Shown here: piece after piece, positions 1 to 11,141 of the stretch
Layout: every line of letters starts with the position of its first letter
Position numbering within the stretch: position 1 is the stretch's first letter
NCBI GenBank assembly: GCA_003344405.1
Contig: NOWV01000282.1
Coordinates: forward strand, 1-64,000
DNA length: 64,000 bases
Source: Trichoplax sp. H2
Lineage: Eukaryota; Placozoa; Uniplacotomia; Trichoplacea
Direction of reading: 5' to 3'
The notes under the pieces: generated by a model
The model's database searches: none
Told to the model about the DNA's origin: nothing
What the model saw: the letters and a program-made list of their open reading frames with translations, nothing else
Translations under genes and position numbers: made by a program

Positions 1-3000
1 AAACTGATTTCAATATGTTACTTGCTGAAAAATACTGTTGTTATTCCATAGTCTTTTTTATAGCCCAGCTACCTGGAGCTTGGAGATTGGTAACTATCTT
101 CTTGCAATCGCAATTAGAACTCGTTTATTTTCAGATAACACATGAATGATATGAACTATATAAAAAATTATCAATGAAATAATAAATTAAGTAATACAGT
201 TGACATTCGAAGCGATTAATAGCCAACTACGATTATGTTATGTAGCTACGTCTGAATTATTCCTAAACTTCCGAAATGTAAACCAAGAGGGTAATTGTTG
301 GCAAGATAAAGTCTATTTACTATAATTTACTATTAACTTGCTTATTAGGGCAATACGCGTATTGGCCGGACTTCGGGTTTTGGCCGTAACATATATACGC
401 TTACATACTGATTCAAAGTAGCTTATTATCATAGCACACCCTTTTAATTTAAAAGATGCATAATCCACGAAGAATTGATCATGAGAATAATAGTGCTGCC
501 TTTCTTTTCTATTTATCTACAAGTTTCAGGGCGAAATCAGCTACTCAATCTTGCTTGAATTGATATAAGCTGAGCAAGTACGAGTTCCACCATTTTATGA
601 TCTCCCCATAACCAAAAAGTCACTAGGAAAAAAGTCGAATTCTTCATGCAATCGGTGTTATATTTATCAAAAGTATTTTATTCATAATTTTATTTGCTCA
701 TTCATGCAATGAAAGATGAATTTGCAGCATTGAATGGAAGTCTTATGGGGACCGCTTTTAATAAAGTAGCAAGGTTGTCTTTCAATATTCGCCATTCTTC
801 TTATATCGTTATTAGCCAGAAGAATATCTATTTGTAGAGTGCGGTAACCAAAACATAACTAATAACCCTTGATCATCGGTAATTAATCCCATGTAAACAT
901 GAAATCATCATAAATCGACAGCATTTCCCTAATTTTAATATACTTCTTATAGCTCAATTTTAGTTATAGTACATTCATTTGGAATTATGGACATTATGAC
1001 AAGATACAGCAAAGCAAATGTTCACTACAGTAACTTGATAAAAGTTGATAAGGCAATATTGCGTAGCCAATTACTGTTTATTTCAATTCAAGGACTATTG
1101 CCAAAGACTATGTTTAGGCTTATTTAACATTTTTATATTTTCCAATTACCTAATAGCAAATTCTTTCGCAGAGAAAATTACCGAGTTTCACCGTCGTATC
1201 TCCTGCTTGAATGATATGAAACCACAATATCTATTATGACGACGACTGATTATTTTTTAATTTTTTTGCTCCGTTCGTCCAGACTAGGAAATTTTAAACT
1301 TCGTGCTTGAAGGTAAGATGTAGGACTCAATTCAATTTAACTGTTCTAGTATTGATCAATGATTTTAGAAACTAGTAAGAATAGCAGCTAATGTCTTAGG
1401 CTATAGAACTGAAATCGATGTTACGAATGTAGATGTCGAAATAAGGAACTTATCTGAAGTATCAAACTGACAGAGAATCATCTTAATACGATTTTTTCTG
1501 TCTTGATGGAACTATCAGGTACTTATAATTGCTATTAACTGACAGAGGAATAACTTTACGAGCTGCTTAAATGAAGGCATCAATTTGATTTAGTGACTTG
1601 GCTGATGAAATATTTCTAGAACTTTATATCCCTTTAGATGTAATATTTTGGAAAGTATGTAAATCATGTATTCTACTCTACGGGTGTGTTCACCAAATAT
1701 ATCCTTAGTCATAGGCTTGTTTATCCTTTAACTCTTTTACTAGATATTCGAAAACTGATGTAGTAGCTTCTATTCTGATTGGTTTCCCTCCACAATTTAC
1801 TGAAATAGTGAATTTCAACAAGATTGGTAGAAGAGCAAGGGTAGAATTAACAAAAAGCTAAAAGATTGAGAAAAAATAAATTCTATGGGTAATACAGACA
1901 ATGCTGATTGCATAAAGGATATTGCTAGCAAAGTAGCATCATTTTAATAAAAAATATACAGATACCTCATAGATAATTCACATTTTGAAGCCAAAGGTGT
2001 ATAATGCCTATTTTAGTCTTAGAAGCTAGTTTGGCAGAAAACGTTATATGTTAGAATCGAGAATACTAATTTTTCTTACATAGGTACAAGTCATCGTTCT
2101 TCTTTTCTCAACTTTTTAAACTATTAGAAGACGCTAGAATAAAATCAGTAAGCGGCAGTCGTTAATAAGATTGGAAGGCTTACGATCTAAGAGATGATTC
2201 ATAAGTATTCGCTGTAATTTTTCATAGTCTTTCAATGTTGATAACATCATACAACTTTAAAAATTCTCATACAACTTTATACATTTATTTCTACGTTAGA
2301 TATTATGAGACTTGTATTGATATTTATAAACAATTACTGTACTTCTGTAATAATTCTGCAATTTGAAGTCCTACAATAATATATCACACAATTTCCTCCA
2401 GCTAGAGCCTTGGCAAATGTTCTTTAAAGGATAATGAGGTAAAAGTTTTATATTTATCTGATATTACCAACATTTATAACTGTCGAATTGAAGCTAAAAT
2501 TATTGTGTTATTTAAATAAAAAACAGGTAAATCTTATAAAAAGTGTTTAGAAAGTATAGAAAATATGAAGATGAGCAATAACTAGGGTAGCCTTGAAGTT
2601 TACTGATAAATCAATTAGAAAATGTTATCAGTAAAATAGTGGCATATAGTCGTCTTCTAACTTTTTATTAATAAAAAATTCGAGACGTGGTTAATTTTAA
2701 TTTTTTTAATTGGCTATGGCAGTGTACCAAAAGTAAATTCTTAAAAGGAAAATTTTGATAGATACATAAATATACAATATACTTATAAGGACTGACACAT
2801 GAAGCAAGATAAATGTTAGTTATCGTTTTAAAGTACGAGCGATCCAAGGATAACGATTATCACAGTTAACTTAAGCAACAGATTTGTTCATTTCGTCAAT
2901 AAATTAGCTACATTCTGATGCTTACTTGTATTTAAGTTATTTACGGGCAATATCATGTTACTTGGCTAGACTAGCGTGGTAGATATTCTGTGAAATGAGC

Positions 3001-4862
3001 GGTGCTCATAACAGCAGACATAAATTTTAAAGACCAATTAGGAAAGCTGACTAGTTCGTCAATCTATTACCAGTTTAGCAAGTCAATTAAATCTAGCTTA
3101 TTTTGAATATCAATTATTTGGGGAGGTAAAACACCCAAGCTATCTATTTTTCACAATCCATTGTAGAATATTTGTTCAGTATAGTTCTGTAATTACATGC
3201 AGATATTCCACACTAATAATCCACTTATTAGCAGATAGTTTACAAACTCGAATCATTATATATCGCCATAATCATTCCAATTTTTGCTAGATTATCAGAC
3301 TATGTGTTGTATATTCAATCCTACCGAATATCCCTAATACTAATTGCTATATTAAGTAATAAAGTCCCAACATATCTTTATACGACCATAATTTAATAAT
3401 GTCGTATACTTTATTGCGTCGTACAGTCATAATATATGCTTTCAATTTGAGCAAGATTAGTATATTAGTTTATGAAATGAATCTTCAATGTCCAGATTTA
3501 ATACTTTCTTTCAAATAAGAATGATTTTCTGCATCTATTTCTTAAATAGTCCTAGAATTATAGTTTGTGATCAAAGGATTCATAATATATATTTACTTCC
3601 GTCTCTTTTTGTCAACACGAATATGCAATACATATCCAACAGAGTTACAAGAACAATTTATAACAATAGTATCAAACGTAAAAGTCAATAAAGCTGGATA
3701 TTTACGATAGCCGAATTAACTCAATAGGATACAAAAGCGCACTTGCGGAATTTAAAACACAATAATGGTTAACTCAATTCCAAATAAATTCCTTACATTT
3801 TACTACCCATCATCGAATTGTTCAATATTACAAAGGCCAAACTGGTAGAAAAATATTTTTATATTTAGGTACATACATAATAGCCGTTGATGATCTTAAG
3901 AAAATACCAGCGGAATCGAAAACATTAAGAGGCACGCCTCTATCAACACTAATTATTGTAGGTTTCCGTAGAAATAGCTTGTAACCAGATTACTTAATAT
4001 CATGACATATTAATTGTTACTGCAGTAAATTATTTGTGATTGCGCTACCGAAAGTATTCGATACAACACCATCCATACAATTATTTATATAGTAAGCTAC
4101 CAGTGGCATGATCATTTTCGATTGTTAAATTGCTTTAAGCACATTCCAGTTTATGATTTTATCAGCAAGTATTACCATAAATTAACATAAACTATGGTGT
4201 ATAAGAAAATATAATGATTTATATTCTCGTATAGTAATTCTAAATAAACTATTAATCTAATAAATTCTATAATACTTTTGCTCAACCCATAAGCATAAAC
4301 CCAATTTTTTTCGTAATAGCTTTCAGCCAATCTTGTGTACCATCACAGAACAACGCTCATACGCTATAAATTATCGCATTTTCGGTATTAAGTTAGAATT
4401 CATAACCTCTGCGCTAGCCTCAAATTGGTTTTATGCTTTCAATTATTTACCTGCGGCTCTTGTACTGAATATATCTACATTAGCTACTGGTTTTCTTATA
4501 GTTGCTGAAATCAATATAAACTAAGAGTTATCGCACTAAGTAAAATTGCTATGAAGTAATTCTGCCGGCGTCTTGCCAATAAATTTCATATAAAGACACA
4601 GAATTAGTACCTTGCTTGAAAACAATATTAACGGCTAAGATAAAGAATCGAATAATTTCCTGTATTGCCAGCCATTCTGGAACAACTTGTAGCCCGAACT
4701 TTGCTATCCTACTTAATAACGATTTTTAATTATTAAATGGTAAGTGTCGTAAAATCAGATAATACACGGCTAGTTCTGATCACTTTTTAATTTATGTGTA
4801 CGCACAACTTATGCTAGAACATCCTAAGATTTCGTTATTCTATTTCGTTTATTTTTAAAAAG
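1..4862. other. gene-poor AT-rich stretch
   Basis: I see no gene here. Open frames are all under about 70 codons, have no recognisable domain and no signal peptide, and are not joined by convincing splice sites. One block (about 2060-2180) is a diverged relative of sequence on the far side of the large gene (about 13940-14045). The last bases before 4863 are a T/A-rich tract ending in AAAAAG directly before the ATG, which could be either a leader or a splice acceptor for an untranslated exon. Confidence 0.6.
2060..2180 (+). repeat. diverged block, partner at 13940-14045
   Basis: Common landmarks in the same order: a TTC-rich tract, CAACTTTT, an AAAATCAG(T/A)AA core, then (T/A)CGTT(A/G)ATAAG(A/C)TTGG. 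The match is patchy, with many substitutions and small gaps, as expected for an old duplication. No coding capacity is visible in either copy. Confidence 0.5.
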
Positions 4863-7800
4863 ATGAGCGACAACGCACCTTTTAGCGCTAATAACACTGA
4901 CCTGACCGAGCTAAATGCTTCTGGAAGCGACAAAAATCTGGCTGAGCACGGCGATGAACCAGGCTACTGGTATAGTTTGAATGATGGGATATATCTGCTA
5001 ATGAATATACGTGAAAAATGCTTAAATTATAGAATGAACGACGGCGAGAATTTTGCACAAAAAGATCTGCAAGAATACTCCCCTACAAGAGAAAACGCAA
5101 ATAAGATACTTCTAACCGATCCATTTTCGATAGAGCAATTTAATAATATTTCCTTTATCGACGATATAAAGACTATCGCTGGAAAACATGACCGCGATGA
5201 AGATGGAAATGACATAACGGCTAGAAATAACCGATGGTCAAATATTCCGCAATTAATAATCATACCAATAATCATTAAGAATCATTGGATCAGTTTCCGA
5301 ATCCGAATCGACGATAATAATGATGCCGACATTTTATACAGCGACCCATTTGGAAATACTGATTTAATCAAAAACCTGAAAAAGAATCGTCAAACACGGA
5401 ATAAAATTACTGAGGCATTGAATTTACTTTGCGGTAAAAATATTAAGCTTACGGAGAGTTCTAAATCATTTAATCAACAAGGTAATGATGGCTCGAATTG
5501 TGGACCTATTACTTTCGCGAATATTCATGATTACATGAAAATCGAAATTCCGAATTCAGATTTACAATCCGACGAGAAATATTCCATTCGTGAGTTTTGT
5601 AAAGCTGGAAGTTCATCTATTAAAAATAGAAGGGAGAATGACATAAAAATTTATACAGAAACGATAAAGAAATATGGTAAGCTTGAAACAAAAAATGATA
5701 TGCAGCCTTCCATTAAGAAAAGTAGCTCGTCAATCAGTGAATACGAGAAGGAAGATAATACCCAATCAGTTATATCAGCTAAAGTTTACAGTCTAGAAAA
5801 GGTTCAAAAAATATTAGACGACCTGAACGCACAAAACTCATTCCCAACCAGTACGATGGCGAAACAAGATCTGAGAGACATACTAAACCATTTTATCACG
5901 TTGACCAAAAGTTCTCCGACTAAGAGCAAGAAGTCTCAGCAGCCAACAAAAGCATTTAGCGATTCTGTTGAAACTATTAAGCGTCTAATTATCACAGAAT
6001 CAGATTTCAACCCAACGAAAGGTTTAAAAGATACTTTACACGGTTCTATGTATCAGATAGAATTGATTACATTGGTGGCTATTCGCACTAATAGAAGAGG
6101 AGATAATTTTGTGATAGCAAGCGAAGTTAAAGGATTTGATAAATTTGATGACTTAATTGTTATCTCTGAAAGCGATGCAATTTACATTCAAGTCAAGCAT
6201 TCATCAACAAAAAAGGATTACGAGGAAGATAATTTTTTTTCTGATAAGCCAAAAAACACAAGAAGCAATCCTTATATGTGGCTTTATTTCGATCACTGGC
6301 TGAAGATAAAAAATTCTGAATATTATCTTGAAAAATTGCGTGATAAATCTCATCAATTTATATTTTTTTCGAACTGTGGGGCAAATATTCGCGATATTTT
6401 GATAGACAAGGACAACGCAAAACTATCTCTTAATCATTTATTTGAAGATCTTGAAGGGCATAGCTTCAAATTTAATAAACTTTCAAAGAAATATAAACCA
6501 GTTAAGTGTATCTTCACTTACATACAGACTGTAGCTAACAAGCTACTAAAAGATTTAAATAATATCAAGAAAAAGAAAGAATTTGAAAAGTCTTTGGAAC
6601 ATGCGTACTGTACGTTCCTGAAAGTTAAAAATATCCTTATGGAAGCAAACAAGGACATTGATGAACAGAACAGTCGTCCTTATATCTTGATATCAGACAT
6701 GGCTATAATCGCATCAGAACTTTCAAATGAACCTTTGCGAAGTAAGCTACGTGAAGAAATGACTGACGACGAGAAAAGTTATTATGATAAAAATAGCACT
6801 ACAATAAAAACAATCATGAACAACATTATGTTAGAACAAATCCATCAGTTTTTCGACGAATTCATAGTGAAGATTAGTCAATCCGATACCGCACAATTAA
6901 GAAATTTGATCTACGAAGAGATCAGATCTGAGACTGACATAGCTAATCTAGAAGTCCATAGTATGGTACGAGGGAAAATGATTGACTGGCTAGCAGATAA
7001 AAGCTTGTGTGTGCTAATGCCAAATAAATTTAATGAATTCGTGACCGCTCCCGAGAATAATGCACGTCGCTTTTTTTTACTAAAGTACACTCAATCATTT
7101 ATTTCTGAATATGATGAGCTGGTCCAAGGTCACAAAATAAACACTTCAAAAATCGAAATCGAAATCGAAGCTTTAAAAGAATTCTTAATTAATACCAATC
7201 GTAACGATTTAGTCATGTTGCTTTATGGGGTGGGTGTTAAACTAAGAATATATTGGACTTTAAAGTCAATGGATAACTACTCTAAACTCGATGAATGGTC
7301 ATTCTTGGAGATATCTTTTAAATCGATGATGCAAGGAATGCTTCCGAAAATTCTTCAAGGTGTCACTTTAAAATTTGTAATTATTGATTGTCGTTTACAA
7401 AACAAGTCACCATCTGAAGTGCTAGTATTACTAGAAAAGGTACTCCACGCAGCCTTTACTAATAACAAAAAAATTATTCTAATAATAAAAGCAGATGATC
7501 AAAAGGAATACCGCGACAAAATAAGTGACATAGATAGAAATTTAAAAGCAGATAGTGATTCAAAACCTCTTAACATAGTCAATGAAGAGTTAAAAGAATT
7601 ATCATCTAACAAGTTGAAATTGCTATATGAAAATCATAGTGAAAAGTATATGTATTTGGCCGGTAAAAATTATCTTCTGTTCAAAATTCTTCAAGATGAA
7701 TCTAGCAATTTATATGAATTTATTGCAGACGTAGATAATATTACTGCAGTAATGAAGGAACTAAATGAACAAAAATTTGAACATCCTCTTGCTAGTTGTC

Positions 7801-10800
7801 TACCTTACAAGGTCTATCTGAAAAATCAGATCATAAAGATGATACCAATCTACGCATTGCGAAATGTATTAGAAACGAAAGACTTATCACTCCTTATATT
7901 TGAATGTAAAGTGGATTTTGAGCGCTTGAAAAAATTACTCAATGGATGGTTTAACTTCGAAGAAAGAAAGCAGTTTACGAGTAAAATAAGAGAAGCTCGT
8001 CAGAATTCCGATATCATTTACATTTTGTCAAGGCAAACATGCGACATTGATTCAACACTACTATATACCCCTAAAAAGAAAAGGGTCATGATTTATGTGG
8101 GTGATTTTAATTCCTTAACCGGAGAACATAAGGACCTGAACCACATCGTCGTTAAACTGAAAAATCCAAATAAATTGAATAAACATCACAAATGGTCTAT
8201 CAATAAGGAAGATAATACCGATACTATTAAACTAGACGTAATTGGACGTATCCCAGTTTTTATTACAGATTACTCAAAAGAATTGCAATTGCCACCTGCA
8301 AGTGAATATATCAATCAATGCGAGGAAGAGTACTCCCTTCCAACAATATTACCTAAAAATAATAATTTCGTAATTTTATCTGCGGATGCTGGTTTTGGCA
8401 AAACTGCCTTATTAATTAATAGAATAAATGAATGGGCTGGCGATGAAAATTTAGAGTCAATTTTATCATGGAAATTATACGTGCATTTACCCAGCCAAAG
8501 ATTTGATGATTTTCAAGATCTCCAGACATTCGTCAAAAAATTAGTCAGGGATTTTACCCTAAAAGATTGGCAATTGAAGGCTCTATTAAATGACATGGAA
8601 AAAGAAGATCGCGTTGAATTATTGTTTGACGGATTAGATGAAATCAAAGACGAAAATAAAATTATCACTTTCAATAAATTGCTTACCGAAATTTCAGATA
8701 CGACGGCAATTGTAATTACTACTAGACCATACGCTGCTTATAAAGTGGATAAGCCAATAAAGCGAAACCTTGGGCTCTACTTAACCCTTGCGAGGTACAC
8801 AGATGAACAACGCGATAAATATATTAAAATGATGATTCCTAAAATTCTAAACGAAGGTGCTATGCATTCATTTATGCGTGATACGCGTATGACTGAAAAA
8901 AAAATAGCCAAAATAGCTAACAATTTATGTGAACATATTGATCAGGAGATCAGCAAAAAGGTACAGCATCTAATAGGTATACCTCTAGAATGTTATATAT
9001 TTTGTGAAACGAAAGCCTCAAAGATTATAATTTACGGCACTGATTGCATAGACAACGGTGACGAAGCTCAGGAAGAAAAATCTTTAAAAAGTACATCAGG
9101 TCTCTATCGAGAATTTTTGTTCACGAAATTAAAAGTGTTTACTGAACGCTATCTAAATATATCATTAAACAACGATTTGAAAGATAGAAGCAGAATTTAT
9201 AATGTCTCATCTAACTATATCATAATTTTAGCCGTTTTGGCGTTTAAGCAAGCCTTTCAGTTATCCTCGAACTTTGTACATTCAGCTCTTGCTCGAAGTT
9301 ATTTCACTAAGGAAATGCTGAACAAACTAAAACATACCGGACTTGTCACTGTAAGCAAACATGCAGACGAAGACTTTGCAGGTGGGGGCCGTTGCCTGAG
9401 TCTCAATTTTAATCACGCAACATATCAAGAATATTTAGCCGCTTTATATCTACTATATGGGCTAATTTTAGATGATGAACTCAGGAGTATTGTGCAATGC
9501 CAAATCAAGAATAATCGGTATGATCCTAGCTACGCCCTGATATTATCATTAGCAGCTCAATTAAGCATAGATGAAATTGAAGTTATCCCAGGTTTTGCTG
9601 CTGACAAGCATGCAATTTTATTTTGGAAAGCGTTATGTGATGAAGCAGACATCTTAGGAGCAGCAGAAAGTAAATTGCTGCAAAAGTGCTTATATGAATT
9701 TTCGGACAAAATGGTTACAACTTTAATAAAGATTGTAAATAGTACAAGTTGCTATAAAAAGATAAAGAAAGAACTCGGCAAACGTTCGAAAAAATACTTA
9801 CGAGAATTGGAGGAATTTATTATAACAGATCAAAGTAACATCCCTCAACCGATGATCTTTGATGATTCTAAATCTGAAACTGAAAGCTTATCGACAGTCG
9901 AAGATAGTGATATAAAAAAATTAAAAAATAAAAATGTAGTAATTGAATTTACAAATGACTTACAGCAATCCAAGGGATCTGATTATGTTGCAAGAGCATT
10001 TGAAATAATTATCAAAGAAAAAATTAAGTCAGACCATGATAAAGTAAAATCTGAGGACTATTGGGGAATGGATGGAGGTTTTGAAGCAATGGCATTACTC
10101 GGCGACAGTTTTAATAATTGCCATGCTCAGTATTTCATAAAAAGAGTCGATAACTACCCGGAGCATCGCTGGAGCAAAGCTTGTAACGCTATCGAATCAT
10201 TACTAAAATACTGCACAAAACCAAACGTAAAAGCTGAATGCGTCAACTTGATAGAATGTTTAGCAAAGCATGCGTTAGAGTATGATAGTCCTGAGCGTTT
10301 AATCCCTCTAATAAAAGCTGTACGTTCAGAAATTTTTTTATCTTTTTCTCAATTAGAAGATCAAATTCGGGAACTGCCTGAATATTCTATACCTAATGAA
10401 ATCCATGGTAGGCCCTATCAACAATTTATACTAAAATTTACTTTTGCATTGTGGATATCGATAAAGATGACCTACGCGGTAATAAAGTCAAAAGATACTC
10501 ACGAAATTATCATTAAGGAAGAAAAAGTCAAAAAAATAAAAATAGATCGGGATAAAGTGCATGTATGGAATCTTATAGAAAATGTCATTGATGAGTTAGC
10601 AAATCAACCCAACGAAGACCGTAAAGCAAGGCTGTTGATTAATACCAAAAGATGGAAATGTTTGATTTATGAAGGCCTCGTTGAAATGGCGATAAAGAAT
10701 AAAGACTATTCCGCACTACATGATGAGACGTTCATTGACATTGTGGTAAAAGACTATCATATAGTAGCTAATATTTTGAAAATTTATCATGAGCACAAGT

Positions 10801-11141
10801 TGATTGATGGTGAAGTAGCTGCAAGATTATCAACATTTATCGTCATTATAAATGATATTAAAAGTATACAATGGCCAATTAAAGGCGGCATTGAAGCAAT
10901 CGCTTACGTTGGAAAACATTTCAGTCCAGCGTTTGCAAATTTCTTAGCACGTAGAGCAAAAAGTTATCCAAATAATAAACGTAAAGCAGCTGCTTCTCTC
11001 AGAAATCTTAAACAAATATTACAAAATTGTAATGACGACGAGACCTACAGAGATGCAGTAAATGCTTATAATTGGTGCCGACAGCAGAATATCTTTAAAG
11101 ATCATAATTTAGAACCGATACAGTCTGAGAGTTTAAATTAG
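4863..11141 (+). CDS. giant Ulp1/C48-like protease - REase-like - NACHT protein (2092 aa)
   Basis: Single uninterrupted frame. Residues ~35-255 look like a Ulp1/C48-type (clan CE) cysteine protease: NHW (H141), SDPFGN (D161), NQQG (Q205/Q206) and SNCGP (C213) stand in the catalytic order H-D-Q-C, so a deubiquitinase or ubiquitin-like protease activity is plausible. Residues ~387-446 show a PD-(D/E)XK nuclease-type core: YQIEL (E400), KFDDLIV (D429/D430), YIQVKH (Q443, K445). Residues ~1165-1300 are a NACHT NTPase: Walker A DAGFGKT (K1180), Walker B LLFDGLDEI (D1256, D1259), then TTRP (R1288). HATYQEYLAALYL (~1515-1530) is the usual motif of the helical region after NACHT. The C-terminus holds two copies of a GG-EA-A--G repeat near 1738 and 2008. 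No transmembrane segment or signal peptide is obvious. Split animal genes nearby make the intronless state odd; transfer from a bacterium (for example a Rickettsiales symbiont) or retroposition are both possible. Wolbachia CidB also carries Ulp1 and nuclease-like folds, but in a different order and without NACHT. An NLR-like host immune role is the alternative. Confidence 0.85.
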   Translation: MSDNAPFSANNTDLTELNASGSDKNLAEHGDEPGYWYSLNDGIYLLMNIREKCLNYRMNDGENFAQKDLQEYSPTRENANKILLTDPFSIEQFNNISFIDDIKTIAGKHDRDEDGNDITARNNRWSNIPQLIIIPIIIKNHWISFRIRIDDNNDADILYSDPFGNTDLIKNLKKNRQTRNKITEALNLLCGKNIKLTESSKSFNQQGNDGSNCGPITFANIHDYMKIEIPNSDLQSDEKYSIREFCKAGSSSIKNRRENDIKIYTETIKKYGKLETKNDMQPSIKKSSSSISEYEKEDNTQSVISAKVYSLEKVQKILDDLNAQNSFPTSTMAKQDLRDILNHFITLTKSSPTKSKKSQQPTKAFSDSVETIKRLIITESDFNPTKGLKDTLHGSMYQIELITLVAIRTNRRGDNFVIASEVKGFDKFDDLIVISESDAIYIQVKHSSTKKDYEEDNFFSDKPKNTRSNPYMWLYFDHWLKIKNSEYYLEKLRDKSHQFIFFSNCGANIRDILIDKDNAKLSLNHLFEDLEGHSFKFNKLSKKYKPVKCIFTYIQTVANKLLKDLNNIKKKKEFEKSLEHAYCTFLKVKNILMEANKDIDEQNSRPYILISDMAIIASELSNEPLRSKLREEMTDDEKSYYDKNSTTIKTIMNNIMLEQIHQFFDEFIVKISQSDTAQLRNLIYEEIRSETDIANLEVHSMVRGKMIDWLADKSLCVLMPNKFNEFVTAPENNARRFFLLKYTQSFISEYDELVQGHKINTSKIEIEIEALKEFLINTNRNDLVMLLYGVGVKLRIYWTLKSMDNYSKLDEWSFLEISFKSMMQGMLPKILQGVTLKFVIIDCRLQNKSPSEVLVLLEKVLHAAFTNNKKIILIIKADDQKEYRDKISDIDRNLKADSDSKPLNIVNEELKELSSNKLKLLYENHSEKYMYLAGKNYLLFKILQDESSNLYEFIADVDNITAVMKELNEQKFEHPLASCLPYKVYLKNQIIKMIPIYALRNVLETKDLSLLIFECKVDFERLKKLLNGWFNFEERKQFTSKIREARQNSDIIYILSRQTCDIDSTLLYTPKKKRVMIYVGDFNSLTGEHKDLNHIVVKLKNPNKLNKHHKWSINKEDNTDTIKLDVIGRIPVFITDYSKELQLPPASEYINQCEEEYSLPTILPKNNNFVILSADAGFGKTALLINRINEWAGDENLESILSWKLYVHLPSQRFDDFQDLQTFVKKLVRDFTLKDWQLKALLNDMEKEDRVELLFDGLDEIKDENKIITFNKLLTEISDTTAIVITTRPYAAYKVDKPIKRNLGLYLTLARYTDEQRDKYIKMMIPKILNEGAMHSFMRDTRMTEKKIAKIANNLCEHIDQEISKKVQHLIGIPLECYIFCETKASKIIIYGTDCIDNGDEAQEEKSLKSTSGLYREFLFTKLKVFTERYLNISLNNDLKDRSRIYNVSSNYIIILAVLAFKQAFQLSSNFVHSALARSYFTKEMLNKLKHTGLVTVSKHADEDFAGGGRCLSLNFNHATYQEYLAALYLLYGLILDDELRSIVQCQIKNNRYDPSYALILSLAAQLSIDEIEVIPGFAADKHAILFWKALCDEADILGAAESKLLQKCLYEFSDKMVTTLIKIVNSTSCYKKIKKELGKRSKKYLRELEEFIITDQSNIPQPMIFDDSKSETESLSTVEDSDIKKLKNKNVVIEFTNDLQQSKGSDYVARAFEIIIKEKIKSDHDKVKSEDYWGMDGGFEAMALLGDSFNNCHAQYFIKRVDNYPEHRWSKACNAIESLLKYCTKPNVKAECVNLIECLAKHALEYDSPERLIPLIKAVRSEIFLSFSQLEDQIRELPEYSIPNEIHGRPYQQFILKFTFALWISIKMTYAVIKSKDTHEIIIKEEKVKKIKIDRDKVHVWNLIENVIDELANQPNEDRKARLLINTKRWKCLIYEGLVEMAIKNKDYSALHDETFIDIVVKDYHIVANILKIYHEHKLIDGEVAARLSTFIVIINDIKSIQWPIKGGIEAIAYVGKHFSPAFANFLARRAKSYPNNKRKAAASLRNLKQILQNCNDDETYRDAVNAYNWCRQQNIFKDHNLEPIQSESLN

